From Zoogloea sp035335645 (lineage in GTDB: Bacteria > Pseudomonadota > Gammaproteobacteria > Burkholderiales > Rhodocyclaceae), in the NCBI GenBank assembly GCA_035335645.1, contig DAOQMM010000111.1:1-11805 (forward strand): a stretch of 11,805 bases of DNA. Direction: 5' to 3'. This document shows, one piece after another, positions 1 to 7,915 of the stretch. The position numbers were made by a program, and so were the translations under genes. Within the stretch, counting starts at the first letter, position 1. Each line of letters starts with the position of its first letter. The notes beneath the pieces were generated by a model. The model was not told where the DNA came from. It saw nothing but the letters and a program-made list of their open reading frames with translations, and ran no database searches.

Positions 1-98
1 GTGGGCATGCAGGGCATGTCCGATGGTATCCACGATGAACGAGTCGGTGACCATGAGGGTTCCCCGGAACGGAAGGGCAATGCATCGTTGGCGTGCAT
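1..98 (-). CDS. Start of an unidentified leftward gene, cut by the window edge
   Basis: A textbook Shine-Dalgarno AGGAGG lies 6 nt before an ATG at position 98 on the minus strand, 47 bp downstream of the 317-residue gene and in the same direction, so the two are probably co-transcribed. The frame from this ATG is open to the edge (MHANDALPFRSGEPS...). After about 13 codons, however, its third positions stop looking like those of neighbouring genes. A second ATG at 54, in another frame, gives a more protein-like stretch (MVTDSFIVDTIGHALHAH) with good GC third positions. Either the gene starts at 54, or there is a frameshift or sequencing error between the two. Too little is visible to name a product. 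Confidence 0.3.
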   Translation of the reverse strand, partial: MHANDALPFRSGEPSWSPTRSSWIPSDMPCMP

Positions 99-145
99 GA
101 TACGCCTCCTGGCGAGGGCCGGCGCGGCATGCCGGCCGGACGAGG

Positions 146-1099
146 TCAGCCCTGCCGGCGGAGCGGCGGGCCGTTGCGGGGCGCGTGACTGCCCGAGCGG
201 TCCGGAGGGTCGGCGTCCCGCAGGCCCACGACCGGCAGGCGGTAATGGGCTTCTAGGAAGGACCACAGCGACGCGCCCGCATCGACCGCCGCCTCGAAGG
301 CTCCCCGCGCCGCCACATCGCCGGTCAGGAATGCCCGGCAGAAGCGGGGGGCGATGAGCAGTGCGTGGAGGCGACGCGCCTGCACGTCCGACGCCGTTCC
401 TGCCAGCCAGTTGATGTGGGTGAGGGTGGGCGCCACGCCGACGGAGTGCAGGCGGGCCGCCAGGGATCTGTCCAGGCCCTGCGCCAGGTGCTGGTGGGCC
501 GCCTCCTGCAGTTGCCGCTCGCGCTGGCGCAGGGCGGGCAGCAGCGCTCCCCGCACGCCCGGGTCGAAGCGTCCTTCCGGCGCGAGAAAGAGCAACTCCG
601 CAGCGGCGTTGGCGTGGGGAATGGCGTGGCGGAGGACGGGCCACGGGGATTCTTCGTCGCTGCAGACCGCCTGCAGGACATCTTGGCGCAAGCAGTCGGC
701 GAGTGCGTGAGCGAGGCGCGTGTCGTCGAGGCGGTCGAGATCGTCGGCGAGCTGCGCCAGCGTCGCGTCGGGGGCGCTCAGTTCGCACACGCGACCACGC
801 TCGTCGAGCACCCGCAGGGTCAGCCACCGGCCCGTCAGTGCGGGGTCGAGATCGGTGCTGCAGCCGTCTTCCGCGCTGCGCTCCGGGGCGATGGCGATCA
901 CGCCGCGTCCGAGCGGGCCGAGGCGTTCGAGCAGGCGGACGCGGGGGGCCTGCAGCCATGCCTGCCAGGCCGGACGCAGGACTGCCGAAAGGGTCGCCGC
1001 GATGGCGCGGTCGATGCCGAGCGGGTGGTCGCTGGCGCGCATGACGCGCGGGGCGCAGGGGGTGGGCGGGACGCGGAGGGGGCGGATCGGTGACGTCAT
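146..1099 (-). CDS. Hypothetical protein, 317 aa
   Basis: I do not recognise this protein. It looks soluble, with no signal peptide or membrane segment, and is rich in Ala, Leu and Arg with long helical stretches. Examples are residues around 110-135 (LAQLADDLDRLDDTRLAHALADCL) and the Arg/Gln-rich helix beginning near 185 (LPALRQRERQLQEAAHQHL). The last 20 or so residues are Pro/Arg/Gly-rich and probably disordered. The coding frame is supported by strong GC bias at third positions, whereas the overlapping rightward frames give low-complexity Arg-rich translations. The chosen ATG at 1099 has GGGAG 9 nt upstream; M20 (MRASDHPLG) is an alternative start. It is divergent from the CARF gene across about 230 bp and followed in the same direction by the gene entering at the left edge. 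No function can be assigned. Confidence 0.65.
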   Translation of the reverse strand: MTSPIRPLRVPPTPCAPRVMRASDHPLGIDRAIAATLSAVLRPAWQAWLQAPRVRLLERLGPLGRGVIAIAPERSAEDGCSTDLDPALTGRWLTLRVLDERGRVCELSAPDATLAQLADDLDRLDDTRLAHALADCLRQDVLQAVCSDEESPWPVLRHAIPHANAAAELLFLAPEGRFDPGVRGALLPALRQRERQLQEAAHQHLAQGLDRSLAARLHSVGVAPTLTHINWLAGTASDVQARRLHALLIAPRFCRAFLTGDVAARGAFEAAVDAGASLWSFLEAHYRLPVVGLRDADPPDRSGSHAPRNGPPLRRQG

Positions 1100-1333
1100 C
1101 GTAGTGAGCTCCCGTGAAATGCGGTCTGGTGCCGCGATGAGCCCAGCTTAATGCGCGCCCCCCGCGATGCGCCGACATGACAACGTTGCCGCCAGGGTCA
1201 TCGCTTCAGGGGCGCGGGAGCCCGCTGCGCCGACCGATTCCCGCGCCGGCTGCAGGCTTTTTCAAGACAAGCTTGCCATGGTGAATATCTGTCACGCGTA
1301 TGCGCTACAGTGCGAGGCTTGGGGAGAAAAGCG

Positions 1334-2536
1334 ATGACGAACGACTGGAGTGGCCGGGCGGGCGAAGGTGCACCGGAAGGCGACGGGGAGTGGGCCTTGT
1401 CGATGCCGGTCAGGGACCGGCCGCCCGAGTCCTTTGCCCGCCGTGTGCTGGTGGCAGTGGGCGGGCTGGCGCCGCAGGTGATCACGGAGGCCCTGTACTG
1501 GCTGGCCTGTGTGCGGGTGCCGCCTTTCGTACCCACCGAGATCCGCGTCGTCACCACCACCGTCGGGCGCGAGCAATGCGAGCTGGCGCTGCTTCATCCC
1601 CAGCAGGGCAAATTCCACGCCCTACTGCGGGATTACGGCCTGGTCGGCCAGGTGGCCTTCGGCAGTGAACACTTCGAGCTGATCCGCGACGGCCTCGGGC
1701 GGGCGCTGGACGACGTCTGCGATGGGCCCGAGAACGTGGCCGCGGCGGACTCCATCACCGCCTTCATCCGCGATCTGGCGGCCGATCCGGATTGCGCGCT
1801 GCACGTGTGCATCTCGGGCGGGCGCAACACCATGGGCGTCTATCTCGGCTATGCCCTGAGCCTGTTCGGACGGCGCCAGGATCGTCTGTCCCACGTGATG
1901 GTGCCGCCGGAATTCACCCACAACCACGATTTTTACTACCCGCCGCCCCAGCCCGGGGTGCTCATCGACCGCATCAGCAACCGTTCCGTCAGCACCCGTG
2001 CGGCGTCGGTCACCTTGGCGGAGATCCCCTTCGTCAGCCTGCGCGGCCTGCTGCCGAGCGAGGTGCTGGACGGCGTGGTGAGCTATTCCACCGCGGTCGC
2101 CCTGACCCGTGAATCCATGCAGCCCCACCGGCTGGTGGTGGCCCGGGCGAGCCGGCGGCTGTTGTGCGGCGAGCGGGAGGTGGCCCTGCCGCCCCAGCTG
2201 TTCGCCTGGTATCTGTGGCTGGCCCAGCGCCGCAAGAGCGGGGCGGAACATGGCGGTGCAGTGCGCTGGACTGATGCGGACATCGCCGGCACCTTCCTGG
2301 CCTGCTACCGGAGCGTGGTGGGGATCGCCTCCCACGACTACGACACGGCGGCGGAGGTTCTGCGGGACGGCATGACCGACACCTTTTTCGCCGAGAAGAA
2401 GTCTCGCGTCAATCGGGCTCTGCGTACGGCCCTGGGCGTGGATGCGGAGGCTTACCTGATCCACGAGACTGGCCGCCGTCCGGCCACCCGCTTCGGCCTG
2501 CTGCTGGCGCCGCAGGCGATTGAGTTCCGCGACTGA
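1334..2536 (+). CDS. CARF-domain protein of the Cas_NE0113 / Sso2081-like family (CRISPR ring-nuclease type)
   Basis: A 400-residue soluble protein. Family members sense, and at least in Sso2081 (Crn1) cleave, the cyclic oligoadenylate messengers made by type III CRISPR complexes. After a disordered N-terminus, residues 36-52 (RRVLVAVGGLAPQVITE) form the first CARF strand and nucleotide loop. Residues 158-175 carry the second motif, S161-G-G-R-N-T-M167, followed by a GYALSLFGRRQDRLSHVMV segment and FYYPPP, all typical of this family as I know it. The C-terminal half (about 245-400) resembles a winged helix, with an LPPQLFAWYLWLAQ helix and a closing KSRVNRALRTALG...RFGLLL segment. The start at 1334 is chosen because GGGGAG lies 7 nt upstream; an in-frame GTG at 1310 would add 8 residues without a good ribosome site. 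I recall the family motif as GGRKTM; Asn165 here replaces that Lys. No cas genes are nearby. The family assignment is strong; biochemical activity is not established. Confidence 0.85.
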   Translation: MTNDWSGRAGEGAPEGDGEWALSMPVRDRPPESFARRVLVAVGGLAPQVITEALYWLACVRVPPFVPTEIRVVTTTVGREQCELALLHPQQGKFHALLRDYGLVGQVAFGSEHFELIRDGLGRALDDVCDGPENVAAADSITAFIRDLAADPDCALHVCISGGRNTMGVYLGYALSLFGRRQDRLSHVMVPPEFTHNHDFYYPPPQPGVLIDRISNRSVSTRAASVTLAEIPFVSLRGLLPSEVLDGVVSYSTAVALTRESMQPHRLVVARASRRLLCGEREVALPPQLFAWYLWLAQRRKSGAEHGGAVRWTDADIAGTFLACYRSVVGIASHDYDTAAEVLRDGMTDTFFAEKKSRVNRALRTALGVDAEAYLIHETGRRPATRFGLLLAPQAIEFRD

Positions 2537-2574
2537 GGCCTGCGTGCCGCGGAGCCGAGGCGTCCTGAAAAGTC

Positions 2575-2598
2575 GGACGGGGCCCGCGGGCCCCGTCC
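2575..2598. terminator. Bidirectional terminator-like palindrome between convergent CARF gene and thiC
   Basis: A perfect 24-bp inverted repeat: GGACGGGGCCC, then GC, then its complement. It forms a very stable 10-11 bp hairpin, 38 bp after the CARF gene stop and 28 bp after the thiC stop. Reading leftward (thiC transcript) it is followed by a short GACTTTTC tract. Reading rightward there is no T-run. It therefore fits an intrinsic terminator better for thiC, with a possible role for both genes. Confidence 0.6.
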
Positions 2599-2626
2599 AT
2601 CGGGTGATGCCGATGCGCGGACGCGC

Positions 2627-4543
<1,917 letters not shown>

Positions 4544-4546
4544 GAA

Positions 4547-4592
4547 GGCTCCCAGGGGAGGGCCGCGGGCGGGGGAAACGACGGCGGGAGCC
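4547..4592 (-). promoter_or_regulatory. thiC expression platform: anti-SD paired with SD
   Basis: In the thiC leader, GGCTCCC (4592-4586) directly follows the riboswitch P1 stem and is exactly complementary to GGGAGCC (4553-4547), which contains the thiC ribosome-binding site. Pairing would hide the SD. The first two G residues can also be drawn into an extended P1 stem, so aptamer folding and SD access are physically linked. This points to translational control, the usual mode in Gram-negative bacteria. The switching order is inference. Confidence 0.5.
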
Positions 4593-4678
4593 ACGTTTCC
4601 CTACGCCGGTACGACCCGGATCAGGTTCGGAGGGTAAGTCTCAGCCGCGCGCATGGGCAGCGGCACCCCTAACGTATG
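4593..4678 (-). ncRNA. TPP riboswitch (THI element) upstream of thiC
   Basis: On the leftward transcript the conserved TPP aptamer blocks appear in order: GGGGTGCC (4669-4662), CTGAGA (4644-4639), ACCCTCCGAACCTGATC (4635-4619), then a GTACCGGCGTAGGGAAA block near its 3' end. The ends close with P1: ACGTT (4675-4671) pairs with AACGT (4597-4593). The aptamer binds thiamine pyrophosphate and represses thiC, the expected partner. The proposed promoter would start transcription at about 4678, right at the aptamer's 5' edge. Confidence 0.95.
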
Positions 4679-4684
4679 GCCCGG

Positions 4685-4713
4685 AAAGTACTGGAAGCGG
4701 CCGGTCATTGCAA
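4685..4713 (-). promoter_or_regulatory. Putative sigma-70 promoter of thiC
   Basis: Reading leftward, TTGCAA (4713-4708) and TACTTT (4690-4685) are separated by exactly 17 bp. Match to consensus is moderate (4/6 and 3/6). Support comes from position: initiation about 7 nt downstream falls at the first base pairs of the riboswitch. Confidence 0.5.
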
Positions 4714-4729
4714 GATTTTCCGGAAAATC
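4714..4729. repeat. 16-bp perfect palindrome GATTTTCCGGAAAATC
   Basis: A perfect 16-bp inverted repeat without spacer lies immediately upstream of the proposed thiC -35 box and 117 bp before the carbonic anhydrase start. Its AT-rich arms stand out from the GC-rich surroundings. Its form and place between two divergent genes suggest a dimeric regulator's operator; no regulator is identified. Confidence 0.4.
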
Positions 4730-4732
4730 AAG

Positions 4733-4762
4733 GCTCCGCGCCATTCCCCGGCGCTGCGGAGC
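4733..4762 (+). other. Hairpin in the thiC/carbonic anhydrase intergenic region
   Basis: GCTCCGC (4733-4739) is complementary to GCGGAGC (4756-4762). An inner GCC/GGC pairing is offset by a 3-nt bulge, and the hairpin is followed rightward by GTTTCT. It lies about 84 bp before the carbonic anhydrase start and could be leader structure or a weak attenuator. It does not end any visible rightward gene. The remaining intergenic sequence up to 4845 shows only the ribosome site of the next gene. Confidence 0.3.
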
Positions 4763-4845
4763 GTTTCTAAAGCTTTGCGGCACCCCGCCGAAATAGGAGG
4801 CATCCGGTCCATTGCGGCCCCTGCATCCCTTTTCGGAGAATCACC

Positions 4846-6321
4846 ATGCGACTGCGCATGCGTCCCCTCGTCGTCCTGCTGGCCCTGGCCGGCGCGTCCC
4901 AGGCCCTGGCCGCCGACTGGCAGACCGTGGCTGCGGACAAGAAGCGCAAGATCGAACTCGACCGGGCGAGCATCCTGCAATCCGATCCGGGCACCAAGGT
5001 GGCCTGGGGGCGCATCGTGCTGGCCGATGCCGAGGCCGAGGCGGCTGGCTACGCCACCGTGAAGGCCCTCAACCGCTACGACTGCCGCAACCAGACCTTC
5101 GCCACCATCAAACGCGTCTATCTGGATGGCGATGCAGCCGTGCTGAAGGACGAGAAGGTCAAGGTCGAGAAGGACATGCCCATCACCGCGGGCAGCGTGG
5201 ACGAGAAGTTGTGGAAGGAGGTCTGCCAGCCCGGCGGCACCAAGGGGCTCAATCAGGTTGCCCAGGAGGCGTCGAAGGCGGCCCAGGCCGCGGCCGCCAA
5301 GCCGGATCTGCGTGCAGCCGACTATCGTCCCGCCAAAGGTGCCGAAAAGCCCGCGGTGCGTCAGGTGAATGAAGGGAAGGGTGAAGAGCCGCCGGCGACG
5401 CCGATCAAGAAGAATTTCATCGACAAGCCGGCACCACCGCCCAAGGCGGAGGTGGCCGAAAAACCTGCCGAGAAGACCGCCGAGAAGGCGCCGGCACCCC
5501 GTGTCGAAGCGGCTCCGCCGGAAGTGCGTCGCGTGCCGGCCTATGTGCCGCCGCGGCCGCGGGTGGTGCGCATGCCCGCCGTGGCGGTGGAGGCGGGCGC
5601 CGGCCATGGCCCGGATGCCGCCGGCACGCCGCTCGCCCATCACGAGATCCACTGGAGTTACGACGGCGACGGCGGCCCGCCCAACTGGGGCGTGCTCAAG
5701 CCCGAATGGGGGCTGTGCAGCACCGGCGAGCGCCAGTCGCCGATCGACATCCGTGAGGGCATCAAGGTGGAGCTGGAGCCGATCCGCTTCGACTACAAAC
5801 CCTCATATTTCCGCGTGGTGGACAACGGCCATACGATCCAGGTCAACCTGGGTCCGGGCAATACCCTCTCGGTGATGGGGCGCCAGTACGATCTGGTGCA
5901 GTTCCACTTTCACCGGCCGTCGGAGGAGCGCATCAACGGCAAGGGCTTCGACATGGTTGCGCACCTGGTCCACAAGGACCTGGACGGCCGTCTGGCCGTG
6001 GTGGCCGTGCTGCTGGAGCGGGGCAGCGCCCATCCGCTGATCCAGACCCTGTGGAACAACCTGCCGCTGGAGAAGAATGTGGAGTACGGCCCGGAGGGGG
6101 TGTCCATCGATCTCAACCAGCTCCTGCCGGACAACCGCAGCTATTACACCTACATGGGTTCCCTCACCACGCCGCCCTGCAGCGAGGGCGTGCTGTGGAT
6201 GGTTCTGAAGCAGCCGGCGCAGATGTCTGCGGACCAGATCGGCATCTTCTCGCGCCTGTATCCAATGAACGCCCGCCCGGTGCAGTCGATCAAGGGGCGT
6301 CTCATCAAGGAATCCCGCTGA
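4846..6321 (+). CDS. Exported alpha-carbonic anhydrase with N-terminal surface-adhesin-E-like domain
   Basis: A 491-residue protein that should hydrate CO2 to bicarbonate outside the cytoplasm. Residues 1-22 are a signal peptide (MRLRMRPLVVLLALAGASQALA, cut before ADW). Residues 23-125 match the surface-adhesin protein E pattern: an opening W-x-x-V, a Y-D-C centre and a closing AGSVDEKLWKEVC. Residues about 126-260 are a Lys/Glu/Pro/Ala-rich linker. Residues about 264-491 are an alpha-carbonic anhydrase with Zn ligands H354, H356 (QFHFH) and H373, proton-shuttle-type H329 (NGH), the SLTTPPC motif, and C291/C445 placed for the conserved bacterial disulfide. The spacing of 17 between the second and third His is the bacterial one. 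Such enzymes are usually about 220-250 residues, so the front half is an addition. GGAG lies 7 nt before the ATG. It appears monocistronic, with a strong terminator after it. Confidence 0.95.
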   Translation: MRLRMRPLVVLLALAGASQALAADWQTVAADKKRKIELDRASILQSDPGTKVAWGRIVLADAEAEAAGYATVKALNRYDCRNQTFATIKRVYLDGDAAVLKDEKVKVEKDMPITAGSVDEKLWKEVCQPGGTKGLNQVAQEASKAAQAAAAKPDLRAADYRPAKGAEKPAVRQVNEGKGEEPPATPIKKNFIDKPAPPPKAEVAEKPAEKTAEKAPAPRVEAAPPEVRRVPAYVPPRPRVVRMPAVAVEAGAGHGPDAAGTPLAHHEIHWSYDGDGGPPNWGVLKPEWGLCSTGERQSPIDIREGIKVELEPIRFDYKPSYFRVVDNGHTIQVNLGPGNTLSVMGRQYDLVQFHFHRPSEERINGKGFDMVAHLVHKDLDGRLAVVAVLLERGSAHPLIQTLWNNLPLEKNVEYGPEGVSIDLNQLLPDNRSYYTYMGSLTTPPCSEGVLWMVLKQPAQMSADQIGIFSRLYPMNARPVQSIKGRLIKESR

Positions 6322-7789
6322 GCCGGTCCGCCGCATTCGTGAGTGCCTCTCCGGGGCGTCCTTCAGGGGACGCCCTTTTTTTGTGTGCGTCGTCCAGGGC
6401 GCGGGCCAGAAAGCGCAGCAGGCGTGGGTCGTCGCCGTGGGCCACGTGCACGCGCAGATAGGGGGAGGGCTGGTTCTGGGGACGGAACACGCTGCCCGGC
6501 GCGAGGAGGATGTCATCCTGAAGCGCGACGCGGGCGAGCTCGGCGGTGTCCTCCACGCCCGGCAGGGGCACCCACAGGAAGGTGCCGCCGGCAGGTTCGG
6601 GGTCGGGATGCAGGCCGAGGCGCTCCAGCTGCCGCAGGCTGCGTCCGGTGGCATCGGCAATCCGGTCGCGCAGACGCTCCAGCAGCTTGCGGTAGTGGCC
6701 GTCGGTGAGCATCTGGTGGACGAGCTGCTCGGAGAACTCCGCCGAGGACATCATCGAAACGATCTTCACGTCGGTGAGGAGGCGTGCCAGATCGGGCCGG
6801 CAGGCCAGGAAGCCGACCCGCAGGTTGCCTGACAGGGTCTTGGAGAAGCTGCCCACGAAGATCACCCGCTCGAGCTGGTCGAGGCTGGCCAGGCGGGTGG
6901 CAGCGGGGCCGGCAATGTCGCCGACGATGTCGTCCTCGACGATCATGAAGTCGTGGCGGGCCGCCAGTTGCAGTACGCGGAAGGCACAGGCCGGGCTGAG
7001 GCAGCCCGACGTCGGGTTGTGGAACACCGACTGGGTGAAGAACAGGCGCGGCTTGTGGTGGGCGAGGAGGGCTTCCAGCGCCGCCGTATCCGGGCCCTCC
7101 GGCGTGCGCGGCACGCCCAGCAGGGCGACACCGTAGAGGCGCAGGTTGCCGAACAGATTCCAGTAGCCGGGATCGTCCACCAGCACGCAGTCGCCGGGTT
7201 TGAGGAAGTATTTGCAGAGGATGTCCAGGGCCTGATGGGCGCCGTAGGTGAGGACGATCTGTTCCGGTGTGGCGCGGATCCCGTGGCCGGCAAGCTGGAC
7301 CTGCAACTGGGCGCGCAGGGGCGCGTAGCCCTGGGCGGTTCCGTAGCTGGCCGGGCGCACGTCAGGGCGCCGCGCAAGACTGCGCAGGGCGCGTCGTACG
7401 CCCGCCTCGTCGAGCCACGCCACGGGCATGTTGCCGGTGCCGGCGAGCAGGCGCTCCGGACCGCCGGAGGCCATCTCGCGCATGAGCCACGCTGCATCGA
7501 TGGCGCGCTCCACGCCGGTGTCCGTCTCGCCGGTGCGGGCGGGTGCCGGCCGGCCGGCCACATAGAAGCCGGAGCCGCGACGGGACTGCACGTAACCCAG
7601 GGCCACCAGGCGGTCATAGGCTTCCACCACCGTGAAGCGGGAGACGCCGTGGTCCGCGGAAAACTGGCGGATGGGCGGCAGGCGCATGCCAGGCCGCAGG
7701 ACGCGATCATCCACGCGGGCGCAGAGGGCCGCGACGATCTGGTCGGTGAGGGGGGTCGGGCTGTCTGGCGACAGGGTGATGCGCAGCAT
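6305..7789 (-). CDS. MocR-type transcriptional regulator (GntR HTH + PLP aminotransferase-like domain)
   Basis: A 494-residue cytosolic regulator. Residues about 12-78 form a GntR winged helix (RLPPIRQFSADHGVSRFTVV, then GYVQSRRGSGFYV). Residues about 110-470 form a fold-type I aminotransferase-like domain. The PLP-binding Lys is K317 (GSFSKTLSGNLRVGF), the NP motif is HNPTSG and the acidic PLP contact is in E285-D-D. Where aminotransferases have Tyr three residues after the Asp (EDDIY), this protein has Val289. The start at 7789 has GAGG 8 nt upstream and gives the normal N-terminus; the long open extension further upstream is not coding. MocR proteins usually sense PLP or amino-compound adducts and control a divergent gene; here that is a small exported protein followed by a TonB receptor. 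The last 20 or so residues (KKRASPEGRPGEAL...) pass through the carbonic anhydrase terminator and overlap that gene by 17 bp. The ligand is unknown. Confidence 0.9.
   Translation of the reverse strand: MLRITLSPDSPTPLTDQIVAALCARVDDRVLRPGMRLPPIRQFSADHGVSRFTVVEAYDRLVALGYVQSRRGSGFYVAGRPAPARTGETDTGVERAIDAAWLMREMASGGPERLLAGTGNMPVAWLDEAGVRRALRSLARRPDVRPASYGTAQGYAPLRAQLQVQLAGHGIRATPEQIVLTYGAHQALDILCKYFLKPGDCVLVDDPGYWNLFGNLRLYGVALLGVPRTPEGPDTAALEALLAHHKPRLFFTQSVFHNPTSGCLSPACAFRVLQLAARHDFMIVEDDIVGDIAGPAATRLASLDQLERVIFVGSFSKTLSGNLRVGFLACRPDLARLLTDVKIVSMMSSAEFSEQLVHQMLTDGHYRKLLERLRDRIADATGRSLRQLERLGLHPDPEPAGGTFLWVPLPGVEDTAELARVALQDDILLAPGSVFRPQNQPSPYLRVHVAHGDDPRLLRFLARALDDAHKKRASPEGRPGEALTNAADRLSGIP
6353..6382 (+). 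terminator. Rho-independent terminator of the carbonic anhydrase gene
   Basis: GGGCGTCC (6354-6361) pairs perfectly with GGACGCCC (6368-6375) across a TTCAGG loop and is followed by seven T residues (6376-6382), 31 bp after the carbonic anhydrase stop. It also lies within the 3' coding tail of the opposing MocR gene. Confidence 0.92.
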
Positions 7790-7804
7790 GGCTTTGACCT
7801 CGGC

Positions 7805-7826
7805 GTACCGGTCGAAGGGCCGGTAC
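7805..7826. repeat. Inverted repeat GTACCGG-N8-CCGGTAC in MocR leader
   Basis: Perfect 7-bp arms with an 8-nt spacer lie just upstream of the MocR ribosome site. They could be an operator or an RNA hairpin limiting MocR translation. The left arm, extended to the 10-mer GACCGGTACG on the minus strand (7813-7804), recurs at 8410-8419 upstream of the receptor gene. Confidence 0.35.
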
Positions 7827-7837
7827 GGTGTAGTGAG

Positions 7838-7885
7838 TTGTCCGAAAATTGTATCTGTGATGTTGAAAAAGTGTCCGCTATTGTC
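7838..7885 (+). promoter_or_regulatory. Paired direct repeats, candidate MocR operator
   Basis: TTGTCCGAAAATTGT (7838-7852) and GTGTCCGCTATTGTC (7871-7885) share TGTCCG and ATTGT. The TGTCCG units start 33 bp apart, about three helical turns, so both face the same side. MocR regulators typically bind two direct repeats in the divergent promoter region. The site lies between the MocR gene and the exported-protein gene. No convincing -10/-35 pair could be fixed. Confidence 0.4.
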
Positions 7886-7915
7886 AGGCTCATTGAGCTT
7901 GAGGGGAGTGCGGGC

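Noticed and set aside
365..1093. Rightward open frame of 242 codons opposite the 317-residue gene
   Set aside because: Composition is typical of an antisense frame, and there is no convincing ribosome site.
1100..1333. Promoters for the divergent 317-residue and CARF genes
   Set aside because: TTGTCA- and TTGCCA-like -35 boxes exist (the latter at 1273-1278), but no -10 box sits at 16-18 bp.
4764..4845. Sigma-70 promoter for the carbonic anhydrase gene
   Set aside because: TTGCGG at 4775-4780 has no acceptable -10 partner at proper spacing.
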